Shown: positions 46,101 to 56,417, counted from the first letter of the stretch. The stretch is 64,000 bases of DNA from an uncultured Isoptericola sp. (GCA_947497265.1 CANMFP010000005.1:62001-126000), one strand, 5' to 3'. Made by a program: numbers and translations. Notes: generated from the sequence alone by a model not told the origin.

Positions 46101-49100
46101 CTACGAGCCGCTGACCAGGGCCTCCAGGCCCGCCTCGTCCAGCAGCTCGGCCGGCCGCACCGTCGTACCGGAGGCCACGTACACGAAGGCGGCGCTCACC
46201 TTCTCCACGGGCAGGCCGGACCAGCGGGCCCAGGCCAGCCGGTAGGCGGCGAGCTGCACCTCGCGCTGGGCGCGGTCGGCCGGCTCCCGTGGTTCGCGGC
46301 CCGTCTTCCAGTCCACGACGACGACGGCGGGCGGCTCGCCCGGCGCCGGTGGCGGAGCGTCGGGGTCGACGAACACGGCGTCCATACGTGAACGCACCAT
46401 CACCCCGGCGATCGGCGTCTCGACGTCCTGCTCGATCGCGACCGGGGTGAGCGCGGCCCATGGCGTCTGCTCGAACCGGGTGCGCAGGTCCGCCAGCGCC
46501 AGGTCGGTCGCGACGTCGAGCTCGTCCGCACCCGGCATGTCCTCGACGTCCATGAGCGAGGCCGAGGAGTAGAACTGCTCGACCCAGGCGTGGAACAGGG
46601 TGCCGCGCCGGGCGTGCACCGTCGGTTCGTTCGGCACAGGGCGGCGGAGCTGCCGGGCGAACTCGTCCCGGTCTCGGGCCAGGCGCACCAGTCCCGACGC
46701 CGAGACGTGCGCGGGCATCTCCACCGACGGCTCGTCACGCTCGCCGCGCTCGGCGAGCAGGATGCGGGCGAGCTCGACCAGGTCGTGCCCGGCACCGTCG
46801 AGCAGCACACCGTCCGCGGGGGCCGCCCCCGAACGGGCGGCGGCGGCCACCTGCTCCGCGGTCTCGCGCAGCACCTCGCGCGGGGCCCCTCCTCGTCCCT
46901 GGTCCGCGCCGGCCGACACGGTGCTGGAGTCCGGGGTGCCGTCGTCAGGCACGTCGGGCGCCGACTCCCGCGCCGGCCAGACGTCCGTCCGCTCGACGTC
47001 GTCGCGGGGGTTGGAGATCTCCGCGTCGGGCGCCGGTACCCAGCCCGTGGCGTCGACGAGCCCGGCCTCGGCGAGCTCGGCCAGGAACGGTGAGACGCGC
47101 CGCGAGCGGGAGCCCGTACCCCACCAGTGCGCGGTGCAGAACAGCTCACGCCGGGCGCGGGTGAAGGCGACATAGGCGAGACGACGCTCCTCCGCGAGCT
47201 GGTGAGCCCCGCAGTCGAGCCGGAACTCGTCGCGCCGAGCCACCAGGTCCTTGGTGTCGGTGGCCGCCTCGAACCGGAAGACCGGCAGGTCGTGAGCGTC
47301 CCCGCGCAGGTGGTACGGCAGCTCGCCGAGCCCCGTGAGCCAGCCGCTGCTCGTGCGCCCCTTCGACGTCTCCGCCTGGGTGGGGAAGATGCCGTCCACG
47401 AGGCCCGGCACCGCGACCACGTCCCACTCCAGGCCCTTGGCGGCGTGCGCGGTGATCACCTGGACCGCGTCCGGGTCGGGCTCGCGGACGGGCATGTCGA
47501 GCCCGCGCTCCTGGTCACCGGCCACACCCAGCCAGGCGAGGAACGCGCCGAGGGTCGCGACGTCGGCCGACTGGGCGAAGCTCGCCGCGACGTCCCGGAA
47601 GGCGTCGAGGTGCTCGCGGCCCCGGCGGCTGATCCCCTCGGCGGCGGGCGCACCGCCCGGCCCGGCGCTGACGGCGCTCGCGAGCATCTCGGCGGTGGCC
47701 ACCTCGACGTCGAGGCCCAGCGCGCGCTCCGCGGCCACGACGAGCTCGGGCAGCGACAGGTAGGTCAGCGAGCGCAGCTCGCGCAGCAGGCGGGCGAGCG
47801 CAGTCAGCCGGGTGTGGCCGTCGGGCGTGAGGACCCGGCCGTCGCGAGCGGGCCGGCCCGGCTCGGGCAGGTCGTCGAGCGCGTCGACGATGGACCGGTG
47901 GTCGACGACGTCACCCTCGACGACCTGTGCGTGCTCGTCGTGGAGCCCCGGTTCCGACGGGACCGCCTCGGCGTCGGCCGAGGCCCGTCGGCGAGGCGCG
48001 TCACGCCGCGCGAGGTCGGCTGCCCACGAGCCGAGGGCGTGCAGGTCGGCGGCACCGAGGTTGACCCGGGGGCCGGTGAGCAGGCGGAGCAGCGAGTCGC
48101 CGCGGGACGGGTCGTGCACGGCCTCGAGCAGCGCGACGACGTCCACCACCTCCGGCGTGGTGAGCAGTCCGCCGAGCCCCACGACCTCCACCGGCAGCCC
48201 GCGCCGGCGCAGCGCCGTCTCCAGGGCGGCGAACTGCGAGCGGGCGCGGCACAGCACGGCCGCGGTGACCCGGTCGGAGCCGTCGGGTCGGGTGGCGCGC
48301 CGCCACCGGGCAGCCACGAAGTCCGCGACGGACTCCGCCTCCTCCTCCAGGGTGGCGGCCACGTGGGCCGTCACCGCTCCGGTGCCTGCGCCGGGCCGCA
48401 GGTCGAGCGGCGGCACCCGGACCGCCGTCGTCGGCCCCGCCTCATCGCGGAGCGGGGCCGAGGCGACGTTGGCGGCGGCCAGCACCGCGGCGTCGTTGCG
48501 CCACGACGTGCTGAGGTAGCGCACCGCGGCGGCGCCTCCGTCGGCGTGGGCGAACCGCTGCGGGAACCGCGCCAGGCCCGACGCCGAGGCGCCGCGCCAG
48601 CCGTAGATCGACTGGTGCGGGTCTCCGACGGCGGTCACGGCGTGCCCCGCGCAGAACAGTCCGGCAAGCAGCTCCACCTGGGCGAACGACGTGTCCTGGT
48701 ACTCGTCGAGCAGCACCACCCGGTACCTGGCACGCTCAGCGGCACCGACCGCAGGGACGGTACGGGCCAGCTCGGCGGCGAGCGCGACCTGGTCGCCGAA
48801 GTCCAGGGAGTCGCTGTGCCGCTTGCGCCGCCGGTACTCGGCGACCAGTCCCAGCAGCCGCGACCGTTCGGCCACGGACCCGATGAGCTGGTCGACGTCC
48901 TTGGTGCGGGCACGCTGCCTCGGCCCGGGCGGAAGGGAGTCGAGCCGGACCACGACGTCGTCCAGCGCCTCGCGCGCCTCGTCCACGTCGAGCAGGTGTT
49001 CCCCGAGGGCACCCGACAGGGACAGCACCGCACCGACGACGGTGCTCACCGCCTTGTCGGTGCCGAGGTCGCCGTCCCAGGACTCCACGACCTCGGCCGC

Positions 49101-49736
49101 CAGCTGCCACTGGTTGGCCTCCCCGAGCAGCCGGGACCCGGGCTCGACGCCGAGGCGCAGGCCGTGGTCCGCGACCAACGAGGCGGCATAGGCGTTGTAG
49201 GTGGCGATCGTGGGGCGGGCCAGCAGGTCCAGGTCGGCCGCAGACCGGCCCTGGGCGCGCGCGAGCTGCCCGAGCCGTGACTGCACGCGGGAGGAGAGCT
49301 CCCCCGCGGCCTTGCGGGTGAACGTCAGCCCGAGGACCTCCTCCGGCTCCACGAGCTCGTTCGCGATGAGCCAGACGACCCGTGCCGCCATCGTCTCCGT
49401 CTTGCCCGACCCGGCGCCGGCGACGACGAGCACCGGCTCGAGCGGCGCCTCGATGACGGCGACCTGCTCGTCCGTCGGGGCCGGCCGGCCGAGCAGACCG
49501 GCGATGTCCCGCGCCGAGAGCCGGGGCCGCGCAGGCTCCTCGACGGCACCGCTCGACGGCCCGGGCGGGCCGGGCTCGTCCAGCTCCGGGAACCCGAGCT
49601 GGACGCTGCGCGGCTCGGTGCCGAGCGCCGACCAGTCGAGACCGCCGAGCTGATCGGCGCCTTGCTCGGCGCCGTGCTCGGCGCCGTCCCGCCGCTCGGC
49701 ACCGCGCGCCGGCTCCGGGACGTGCGGGGTGGTCAC
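46101..49736 (-). CDS. adnB: ATP-dependent DNA helicase/nuclease AdnB
   Basis: A 1211-residue UvrD/RecB-like helicase with a nuclease domain. Walker A is GAGSGKT (107-113). Further motifs are VLLDEYQDTSFAQVEL, VGDPHQSIYGWRGA, VITAHAAKGLEWDVVAVPGL and LAYVAFTRARRELFCT. The C-terminal RecB-type nuclease has VVVVDWKTGREP (near residue 1140) and QLAAYRLAW. AdnB works with AdnA to resect DNA double-strand breaks. GTG 49736 overlaps the AdnA stop (GTGA). The last 200 residues carry acidic, low-complexity segments. A longer reading upstream of 49736 is a shadow inside adnA. Confidence 0.93.
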   Translation of the reverse strand: MTTPHVPEPARGAERRDGAEHGAEQGADQLGGLDWSALGTEPRSVQLGFPELDEPGPPGPSSGAVEEPARPRLSARDIAGLLGRPAPTDEQVAVIEAPLEPVLVVAGAGSGKTETMAARVVWLIANELVEPEEVLGLTFTRKAAGELSSRVQSRLGQLARAQGRSAADLDLLARPTIATYNAYAASLVADHGLRLGVEPGSRLLGEANQWQLAAEVVESWDGDLGTDKAVSTVVGAVLSLSGALGEHLLDVDEAREALDDVVVRLDSLPPGPRQRARTKDVDQLIGSVAERSRLLGLVAEYRRRKRHSDSLDFGDQVALAAELARTVPAVGAAERARYRVVLLDEYQDTSFAQVELLAGLFCAGHAVTAVGDPHQSIYGWRGASASGLARFPQRFAHADGGAAAVRYLSTSWRNDAAVLAAANVASAPLRDEAGPTTAVRVPPLDLRPGAGTGAVTAHVAATLEEEAESVADFVAARWRRATRPDGSDRVTAAVLCRARSQFAALETALRRRGLPVEVVGLGGLLTTPEVVDVVALLEAVHDPSRGDSLLRLLTGPRVNLGAADLHALGSWAADLARRDAPRRRASADAEAVPSEPGLHDEHAQVVEGDVVDHRSIVDALDDLPEPGRPARDGRVLTPDGHTRLTALARLLRELRSLTYLSLPELVVAAERALGLDVEVATAEMLASAVSAGPGGAPAAEGISRRGREHLDAFRDVAASFAQSADVATLGAFLAWLGVAGDQERGLDMPVREPDPDAVQVITAHAAKGLEWDVVAVPGLVDGIFPTQAETSKGRTSSGWLTGLGELPYHLRGDAHDLPVFRFEAATDTKDLVARRDEFRLDCGAHQLAEERRLAYVAFTRARRELFCTAHWWGTGSRSRRVSPFLAELAEAGLVDATGWVPAPDAEISNPRDDVERTDVWPARESAPDVPDDGTPDSSTVSAGADQGRGGAPREVLRETAEQVAAAARSGAAPADGVLLDGAGHDLVELARILLAERGERDEPSVEMPAHVSASGLVRLARDRDEFARQLRRPVPNEPTVHARRGTLFHAWVEQFYSSASLMDVEDMPGADELDVATDLALADLRTRFEQTPWAALTPVAIEQDVETPIAGVMVRSRMDAVFVDPDAPPPAPGEPPAVVVVDWKTGREPREPADRAQREVQLAAYRLAWARWSGLPVEKVSAAFVYVASGTTVRPAELLDEAGLEALVSGS

Positions 49737-52700
49737 GAGATCACGCTCCGTCCCTCGGTCTGCACGGGGCAGCTGCGCCGCACCGGGCACATGCCGCACA
49801 GGTCGTTCTCGCGCGCGGTGAAGGCCGATGCCGCCATCGTGTCCGCGGCCTGTTCGACGAGCGAGCGCGCCCAGCTCGACCCGTCCGCACCGGGCTCCAG
49901 CGCACCCTGCCCGCGCACCGTGGGCCCCTTGGTCGGGGTGCCGACGAAGACCAGCCGCGCGCCGGCGCTGCGCGTCCCCTCCGGCAGGTCCAGGGCACCG
50001 TCGGTGACGGCGAGCTGATAGGCGCCGAGCTGCGGGTTCTCCGCCGCCTTGTCCTTCGACGGCGCGCTGCGCCCCGTCTTGAGGTCGGCGACGGTCACGG
50101 CGTCCTCGCCGTCGGCCTCGACCCGGTCGATCTTCCCGCGCAGGCGCGCCCGGCCCAGCGTCAGGTCGAAGGCCGGCTCGACCAGCACCGGCTCCCCGGA
50201 GTCCTGGTAGTACTCGGCCAGGCGCGCCACCATCTCGTCGGCCCGACGGCGCAGCTGGCGGCTGGGCCAGCCCTCCGGCAGGGCGAGCTCGGGCCACCGC
50301 CGGTCGAGCTCGGCACGCAGCACGCTCAACGAGGCCTTCGGGTGCTCCTCCGCGATGCTGTGCACGAGCGTGCCGAGGGTCTGGTGGGTCGCGTCGGGCG
50401 CCGTCCCGCCCGCCGACTCGAAGGCCCACCGCAGCGCGCAGGTGGTGACCGTGTCGACCTTGGACGGCGAGACCACGACCTCGTCCTCCGGCCCCCACAG
50501 CGCCGCGTCGCTGGAGACGTGCGCCACGCCGTACCAGGTGCGCGGGTCGGCCTCCGGCACACCGGCGTCGGCAAGCCGCGCCAGCAGCGCGGCCGCGGTC
50601 TCGGCGCGCGGGTCCGTGCCGCCGTCGGCCGTGTCCGGACGCGCGGTCGCGGACCGCACGAGCTCGGCCCGCGCGGCGGCCACGACGCCCCGCAGGTCCA
50701 GCGGCGGCCCCACCGCGGCACGTCGCGGGTCGGGGCCGTCGACGGCGTCCGCGTCACGGGGCGACACCAGGTCGCAGAAGACGGAGGGGCTGTCCTCGGC
50801 ATCCTCGACGGCCGTGACGAGCAGCCGGCGGCTCGGCCGGGAGACGGCGACGGCGAACGCCCGCAGCTCGTCCGCGAGCACCTGACCGCGGGCCTCCTTG
50901 CCGACGCCGTGCGCATCCTGCGCGCGTCCCGCGAGCAGCTCGACGAGCGCCTGGGACCCGAGCAGCGAGTCGCGCAGCCGCAGGTCCGGCCAGACCCCGT
51001 CCTGCACGCCGGCCACCACCACGACGTCCCACTCGCGCCCGGCGGCCCCGGCCGGGGTCAACGCCTCGACGGCACGGGCACCGGTGGCCGCGGCGGCGAG
51101 GGAGTCGGCGGGCAGGTCCTGCGAGGCGAGGTAGTCGACGAAGGCTCCCACCGACGCGCCCGGCATGCGCTCGACGTACGTCTCGGCTGCACGGAACAAC
51201 GCGAGCACCGCGTCGAGGTCGCGGTCCGCGCGCACGCCGGCCGGCCCGCCCGCGAGCGCCATGTCGCGCCACCGTTCCGCCAGGCCGGTCGCCGCCCACG
51301 CGGCCCACAGCACCGTCTGCGCCGTCGCGCCGTCGACCGCCGCGGCCTCGCGCCCCGCAGCCAGCACCCGCGCGACCGCGACCGGGCCGCGACGGACCGT
51401 GGACGGCAGCGTCGCCGCCCGAGCCGGATCACCCAGGACCTCCACGAGCAGCGCGTCGGACGACCGCCCGCCCCCGCCCGACAGCTCCTCGGAGCGCAGC
51501 GCACGGCGCAGCCGACGCAGGGACACCGCGTCGAGCCCGCCGATCGGGGACGTGAGCAGCAGCGCCGCGGTCTCGGCGTCGAGACCGGGCACAAGGTGCG
51601 CCGCGGCCGACGGCGGCACGTCGTCGATCATCTCGGCGTCCGGCACCTCGAGGTCGGACGCCTCGGACGAGGTACCTCCGGCCGCGGCGTCGCCGTGGTG
51701 TGCGGAGGTCGGCCGCAGCTCGGCGAGCATCCGGTCCAGCCCGCCCGGCCCCGTGCACACGCGTAGAGCGGCGAGCAGGGGGACGACGGCGGGCTCGTCA
51801 CGCAGCGGCACGTCCGAGCCGAGCAGCGCCACCGGCACCGAGGCCGCGACGAGGTCACGGCGCAGCGCGGCGAGCCGGTCGCCGCTGCGCGCGAGGACTG
51901 CCATCCGCTCCCACGGCGTGCCGTGCAGCAGGTGCTCGGCACGCAGCTCGCGGGCGATGTAGGCCGCCTCCTGGGCGGTGCCCGCGAGGACGGCGACGTC
52001 GGCCCGCGCCGCACGGAGCGTCGGGACCGGCCCGTCGTGCAGATCGTCACCGACCGGGGCGTCGCCGTCGTGCTCCGCGCCCTGCGTCGGGTCCGGCCGC
52101 GGTGCCGCACCGCGGTGCAGGGCGCCCGACACCGTGGCGACGCGCGACGTGATCGCGCGCGTCACCTCGCGGAGCCGGTCCGGCTGGCGCCACGCCGTGC
52201 TCAGGACGACGGTGCGGGCGTCGAGGGCACCCGTCTCGCCGGGCCGGGCGGCGGCCCGCCCGACCAACGCCGGCGCCGCACCGCGGAAACCCTGTACGGC
52301 CGCATCAGGGTCGGCGAGCAGCACGAGCCGCGCCCCGGCGTCGTGCAGGGCACCGAGCAGGCGCGCGGTCGCGACGGTCGACTCCTGGTGGTCGTCCACC
52401 ACCACGAGGTCCCAGGTGGGTGCGGCCGTGCCGGGCACGTCCCACGTGGCCAGCGTGTGGGCGGCCTCGTCGACCACGACGGCCGGGTCGTAGCGCGCAC
52501 CCGCGTCGGGCGTGCCGAGCCGCAGGGCCGTGACGTCCAGGTACTCCTCGTAGAGGCGGGCGACCAGCCGCCACTCGGGACGCTCGTGGCGGCGCCCCAG
52601 CTCGTCCAGGTCCACGGGTGCCAGCCCGCGCTCGGCGGCACGCATCAGGAGGTCCCGCAGCTCCTGGCGCAGACCGCGCAGTCCGAGCGACTCCTCGGGC

Positions 52701-53173
52701 AGCCCGTCCGGCAGCGGCAGGGGCGCCCCCTCCCCGGCCAGGTGCCCCGCCAGGAGCTCCGCGAGCACCAGGTCCTGCTCCGGCCCCGAGACCAGGGTGG
52801 GCGGCGGCTCGCCGAGTGCGGCCGCACGTGTGCGCAGCACCGAGAACGCCGCCGAGGCGGCGGTGCGCACCATCGGGGCACCGATCGTCCGCCCGGCGGC
52901 GGCGGCCACCTCGTCCCGCAGGCGCGCCGCCGAGCGCCGGGTCGCAGCGAGCACGAGCACCCGGGACGGCTCGGTCCCCGACGCGATCGCCCGCACCGCC
53001 ACCTCCCGCGCCACCGTCGTCTTGCCGGAACCTGGCGCCCCCACCACCAGCGTGGCCGGGCCGCGGAGCGCCGTCGCCACCGCCGTCTGCTGCGACTCGT
53101 CCAGCACGACGGCGGCCCCGGCGGTCTGCGCGGGGGCCGGCGGCGCGAGGCGGACGGTGGCGGTGGCTGTCAC
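49733..53173 (-). CDS. adnA: ATP-dependent DNA helicase/nuclease AdnA
   Basis: A 1146-residue partner of AdnB. Walker A is GAPGSGKT (45-52); the helicase motifs are more degenerate (VVVDDHQESTVATARLL, VLLADPDAAVQGFRGAA, VVVVAGVQDGVWPDLRLRD). The C-terminal nuclease has DLKTGRSAPSKDKAAENPQL and an iron-sulfur cluster signature with the pattern TTCALRW near 890 and CGMCPVRRSC at the end. In mycobacteria AdnAB makes 3' ends for recombination and end-joining. GTG 53173 is chosen; an in-frame GTG 53197 is possible. Its stop overlaps adnB by 4 bases. Confidence 0.92.
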   Translation of the reverse strand: MTATATVRLAPPAPAQTAGAAVVLDESQQTAVATALRGPATLVVGAPGSGKTTVAREVAVRAIASGTEPSRVLVLAATRRSAARLRDEVAAAAGRTIGAPMVRTAASAAFSVLRTRAAALGEPPPTLVSGPEQDLVLAELLAGHLAGEGAPLPLPDGLPEESLGLRGLRQELRDLLMRAAERGLAPVDLDELGRRHERPEWRLVARLYEEYLDVTALRLGTPDAGARYDPAVVVDEAAHTLATWDVPGTAAPTWDLVVVDDHQESTVATARLLGALHDAGARLVLLADPDAAVQGFRGAAPALVGRAAARPGETGALDARTVVLSTAWRQPDRLREVTRAITSRVATVSGALHRGAAPRPDPTQGAEHDGDAPVGDDLHDGPVPTLRAARADVAVLAGTAQEAAYIARELRAEHLLHGTPWERMAVLARSGDRLAALRRDLVAASVPVALLGSDVPLRDEPAVVPLLAALRVCTGPGGLDRMLAELRPTSAHHGDAAAGGTSSEASDLEVPDAEMIDDVPPSAAAHLVPGLDAETAALLLTSPIGGLDAVSLRRLRRALRSEELSGGGGRSSDALLVEVLGDPARAATLPSTVRRGPVAVARVLAAGREAAAVDGATAQTVLWAAWAATGLAERWRDMALAGGPAGVRADRDLDAVLALFRAAETYVERMPGASVGAFVDYLASQDLPADSLAAAATGARAVEALTPAGAAGREWDVVVVAGVQDGVWPDLRLRDSLLGSQALVELLAGRAQDAHGVGKEARGQVLADELRAFAVAVSRPSRRLLVTAVEDAEDSPSVFCDLVSPRDADAVDGPDPRRAAVGPPLDLRGVVAAARAELVRSATARPDTADGGTDPRAETAAALLARLADAGVPEADPRTWYGVAHVSSDAALWGPEDEVVVSPSKVDTVTTCALRWAFESAGGTAPDATHQTLGTLVHSIAEEHPKASLSVLRAELDRRWPELALPEGWPSRQLRRRADEMVARLAEYYQDSGEPVLVEPAFDLTLGRARLRGKIDRVEADGEDAVTVADLKTGRSAPSKDKAAENPQLGAYQLAVTDGALDLPEGTRSAGARLVFVGTPTKGPTVRGQGALEPGADGSSWARSLVEQAADTMAASAFTARENDLCGMCPVRRSCPVQTEGRSVIS

Positions 53174-53327
53174 GAGTGAGATTCGATCACGCGCCACCGA
53201 CAGGCTCGGCCGCCCGTCCGTTCACCCTGCGCGGACGATGCCGCCAGGAGCCACCGCCGTGCATAGGATCGTGGCAGCCCGTCCACCCGGCGCCGCAGGC
53301 TGCGGCGCCACGCGCGAAGGAGTCAAC

Positions 53328-53552
53328 GTGGAGATCACGATCGGTGTGCAGAACCTGAGCCGCGAGCTGGTCGTCGAGACCGACCAGAGCGCCGACGACG
53401 TCGCCAAGGCGGTCCGCAAGGCACTCGACGGAGCTTCCGCGCTCGAGCTCAAGGACGCCAAGGGCCGCCTGATCATCGTGCCGTCCGCGACCATCGGGTA
53501 CGTCGAGATCGGCAGCGGCGAGCAGCGCCCGGTCGGCTTCGGGAGCCTCTGA
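53328..53552 (+). CDS. DUF3107 small protein
   Basis: A 74-residue protein; GTG 53328 follows GAAGGAGTCAAC. The whole sequence matches actinobacterial DUF3107 (GVQNLSRELVVETDQSADDV, LKDAKGRLIIVPSATIGYVE). The function is unknown. It is divergent from adnA, a conserved arrangement, and ends before a strong terminator. Confidence 0.92.
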   Translation: MEITIGVQNLSRELVVETDQSADDVAKAVRKALDGASALELKDAKGRLIIVPSATIGYVEIGSGEQRPVGFGSL

Positions 53553-53597
53553 GCCCGACAGCACCTGAGCCTCGGCAGCACGAGCGCACGACGCGGC

Positions 53598-53629
53598 GAC
53601 GGCCCGGCGATCGAGATCGCCGGGCCGTC
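53598..53629. terminator. Perfect 15-bp hairpin between convergent genes
   Basis: GACGGCCCGGCGATC and GATCGCCGGGCCGTC form a 15-bp stem with a 2-base loop (GA) between DUF3107 and the ferritin-like gene. Confidence 0.8.
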
Positions 53630-53670
53630 GGCCGTCCTGAGCAGCGGCCGACGGCCGTCTCGGGCCGTCG

Positions 53671-54426
53671 CTAGGCCGCGAGCCGCATCCGGTCCATGCG
53701 GCGCGTGTGCTCCCCCGTCAGCCGCGCCACCAGCCAGGACCGGACGGCGCCCTCGGTCTCCCGGCCCGCGGGCAGGTCCGCGCCCAGCCGGGCGGCCGCC
53801 TCGGCACCGAGCACGACCAGCTCCGGACGCCGGCCGAGCAGGACGGTGACCATGCCGAGCGCCTCGCCGACCACCCGCCGACCCCACAGCGCGAGCCGGG
53901 AGGCGAGCACCTCGTCGGCCGCCGCCATACGGGCCAGCAGCCAGATCGCCTCGGCGTCGGCCCCGGCGTCGGCCCCGGCCTCCGGTCCCGGGGCGGGCCG
54001 CTCGAGGACCTTGCGCACCGCCCGGCCGCGCGACCCGTCGAGGCCACCCGCCACGATCCGGCAGAAGTCCTGCGCGACGCCATGGCCCACGACGCCCTTG
54101 AGCAGACCCTCGGCCCAGGCGTCCGTGCGGGTACGGGCGTCGAAGTCGGCGAGCACGTCGTCGAAGGGCTCCATGACCGCCGCGCCCACCACGCCGGGCA
54201 CGACGCCGTCGTCGGCGCTCACCAGCGCGAAGAGCGCGCGCTGCCGGGCCAGCGCCCGGTCGGCGCCGTCGGCCAGCGCCTGCCGGGTCGCGAGATCCGG
54301 CGCGTCGACCGAACGTGCGGCCAGCAGGCCGAACTCCGCGAGCTCGGTGTAGGCCGCGAGGCCCACGAGCTCGACGACCGGTGCGGGGACGGTGGGGTCG
54401 ACGCCGGCGGCGGTGCGGGGGCTCAT
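53671..54426 (-). CDS. Ferritin-like-fold protein (tRNA-(ms[2]io[6]A)-hydroxylase-like)
   Basis: A 251-residue all-helical protein. VELVGLAAYTELAEFGLLAA opens the fold, with E residues as possible metal ligands, and later helices follow (LARQRALFALVSADDGVV, PFDDVLADFDARTRTDAWAE, GLLKGVVGHGVAQDFCRIVA). Actinobacterial members are annotated as ferritin-like fold-containing proteins. Whether a di-iron centre is present cannot be settled here. A Pro/Gly/Ala-rich insertion lies at about 145-160. ATG 54426; the reading further upstream is not coding. Confidence 0.85.
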   Translation of the reverse strand: MSPRTAAGVDPTVPAPVVELVGLAAYTELAEFGLLAARSVDAPDLATRQALADGADRALARQRALFALVSADDGVVPGVVGAAVMEPFDDVLADFDARTRTDAWAEGLLKGVVGHGVAQDFCRIVAGGLDGSRGRAVRKVLERPAPGPEAGADAGADAEAIWLLARMAAADEVLASRLALWGRRVVGEALGMVTVLLGRRPELVVLGAEAAARLGADLPAGRETEGAVRSWLVARLTGEHTRRMDRMRLAA

Positions 54427-54661
54427 CACCGGACCAGGATAGGCGGCGGCGTGACCGACGCCTCCCGCCGGTCGGTGTGCGTTCGGATACGATGGTGTGG
54501 TACTTCGGTTGCCCGGTCGTCTCGATGCTGACCCGCCGCGCTCACCGCGCGATGTACTTCCGCGATCGGCTGCCGACCACCTCGGCGCTGCGTGCGACCC
54601 GCGGCAAGCCCTCTGGGCAGCCCTCGCGGTCCGTCGCGCCGACGACATGCGAAGGCACCAC

Positions 54662-56332
54662 GTGACCACCACAGACATCACTCCGGACGGCGCCGCAGAC
54701 GCCACGGCCGGAGCCGACCCGTCGACCGACGAGCCCGACTACTCGTCCGCCTCGGCCATCCAGGCCCAGGACGTCAGCTTCGCCGACTTCGGCGTTCGCG
54801 AGGAGATCGTCCGCGCGCTCGGCGACTCCGGCATCACCCACCCCTTCCCGATCCAGGCGATGACCCTCCCGGTCGCCCTGCAGGGCCACGACATCATCGG
54901 CCAGGCCAAGACCGGTACCGGCAAGACCCTCGGGTTCGGCGTGCCGCTGCTGCACCGCGTCATCGCGCCCGGCGAGACCGGCTACGACGAGCTGCCCGCA
55001 CCCGGCAAGCCGCAGGCGCTCGTCGTCGCTCCGACCCGCGAGCTCGCCTCGCAGGTGGCGCGCGACCTCGAGACCGCGTCCAAGCACCGCACGGTCCGGA
55101 TCGTGCAGATCTACGGCGGCCGTGCGTACGAGCCCCAGATCGAGACCCTCAGCACAGGTGTCGAGGTCGTCGTCGGCACGCCGGGCCGCATGGTCGACCT
55201 GCTCAACCAGGGCCACCTGAACCTGACCCGCGCCGCGACCGTCGTGCTCGACGAGGCGGACGAGATGCTCGACCTCGGGTTCCTGCCCGACGTCGAGAAG
55301 ATCCTGTCCCGCACCCCCGCCGTGCGCCACACGATGCTCTTCTCGGCCACCATGCCCGGCCCGGTCGTGTCCATGGCCCGTCGCTACATGTCGCAGCCGA
55401 CGCACATCCGCGCGGCCGACCCGGACGACGAGGGCGCCACCGTCAAGAACACCCGCCAGGTGGTCTACCGCGCCCACGCCCTGGACAAGGTCGAGGTCCT
55501 GGCCCGCATCCTGCAGGCGGAGGGCCGCGGCCGCACGATCGTGTTCGCCCGCACCAAGCGCACCGCCGCGAAGGTCTCCGACGAGCTGCGCACCCGCGGT
55601 TTCGCCGCCGGCGCCATCCACGGCGACCTCGGCCAGGGCGCCCGCGAGCAGGCCCTGCGCGCGCTGCGGCACGGCAACATCGACGTGCTGGTGGCGACCG
55701 ACGTCGCGGCCCGCGGCATCGACGTCACCGACGTGACGCACGTCGTCAACTACCAGTGCCCCGAGGACGAGCGCACCTACCTGCACCGCATCGGACGCAC
55801 CGGCCGCGCGGGCAACAAGGGCACCGCGATCACGTTCGTCGACTGGGACGACGTCCCCCGCTGGCAGATGATCGACCGCACGCTCGACCTCGGTCACCCC
55901 GAGCCGGTGGAGACCTACTCGTCCTCGCCGCACCTGTTCAGCGACCTCGGCATCCCCGAGGGCACCAAGGGCCGTCTGCCGAAGGGCGCCCAGAAGCTCG
56001 GCGGCCTCGACGCGGAGGAGCTCGAGGACCTCGGCGAGACCGGCAAGCGCACCGCCGGAGACCGCGACGGCGGGCGTGGCGGTCGTGGCGGGCGTGGCGG
56101 TCGTGGCGGGCGCGACGGCGGGCGCGACGGCGGCCGTGGCGGCCAGGGCCGCGGCCCTCGCACCGGCGAGAACCGGCGCTCGGGCGGTCAACGGTCCGAG
56201 AACCGGGGGTCCGACGGCGGCACGCGGCCCGACGACAAGCCTGCCGGCGAGGGCTCCGGCGAGGGCCAGCGCCGTCGTCGGCGTCGTCGTCGCAACCCCA
56301 GCGGCGGCTCGGGCGAGGGCCAGCAGGACTGA
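54662..56332 (+). CDS. DEAD-box RNA helicase with RGG-rich tail
   Basis: A 556-residue RNA helicase. GTG 54662 is chosen because GAAGG lies upstream; ATG 54647 is possible. Motifs in order: Q-motif FGVREEIVRALGDSGITHPF, AKTGTGKT, PTRELASQVA, TPGRMVDLL, DEADEMLDLGFLP, FSATMP, TIVFARTKR, DVLVATDVAARGIDVTDVTH and HRIGRTGRAGNKG. The last about 110 residues are Gly/Arg-rich with RGG-type repeats and a basic tail, typical of actinobacterial RhlE/CsdA-like helicases that unwind structured RNA. Confidence 0.94.
   Translation: MTTTDITPDGAADATAGADPSTDEPDYSSASAIQAQDVSFADFGVREEIVRALGDSGITHPFPIQAMTLPVALQGHDIIGQAKTGTGKTLGFGVPLLHRVIAPGETGYDELPAPGKPQALVVAPTRELASQVARDLETASKHRTVRIVQIYGGRAYEPQIETLSTGVEVVVGTPGRMVDLLNQGHLNLTRAATVVLDEADEMLDLGFLPDVEKILSRTPAVRHTMLFSATMPGPVVSMARRYMSQPTHIRAADPDDEGATVKNTRQVVYRAHALDKVEVLARILQAEGRGRTIVFARTKRTAAKVSDELRTRGFAAGAIHGDLGQGAREQALRALRHGNIDVLVATDVAARGIDVTDVTHVVNYQCPEDERTYLHRIGRTGRAGNKGTAITFVDWDDVPRWQMIDRTLDLGHPEPVETYSSSPHLFSDLGIPEGTKGRLPKGAQKLGGLDAEELEDLGETGKRTAGDRDGGRGGRGGRGGRGGRDGGRDGGRGGQGRGPRTGENRRSGGQRSENRGSDGGTRPDDKPAGEGSGEGQRRRRRRRRNPSGGSGEGQQD
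56068..56150 (+). repeat. Short tandem repeat in the helicase RGG region
   Basis: Imperfect copies of an 18-base unit, GGCGGGCGTGGCGGTCGT, encode the repeated GGRGGR peptides of the helicase tail. Confidence 0.8.
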
Positions 56333-56341
56333 ACCGGCACG

Positions 56342-56385
56342 ACAGGTGGGGCCGGCGATCTCGCAAGATCGCGGGCCCCACCTGT
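56342..56385. terminator. Terminator hairpin downstream of the helicase gene
   Basis: ACAGGTGGGGCC...GGCCCCACCTGT pairs over 12 bases, with GCGATCT/AGATCGC inside it, followed by GTG-rich sequence. It ends the helicase operon before the DUF1905 gene at 56418. Confidence 0.75.
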
Positions 56386-56417
56386 GTGCTGTCGGTGCCG
56401 TCCCCTAGCCTGCGAGC

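Noticed and set aside
49737-50498. N-terminal extension of adnB
   Set aside because: The extension reads inside adnA in another frame and is low complexity. The GTG at 49736 with GTGA overlap is the natural start.
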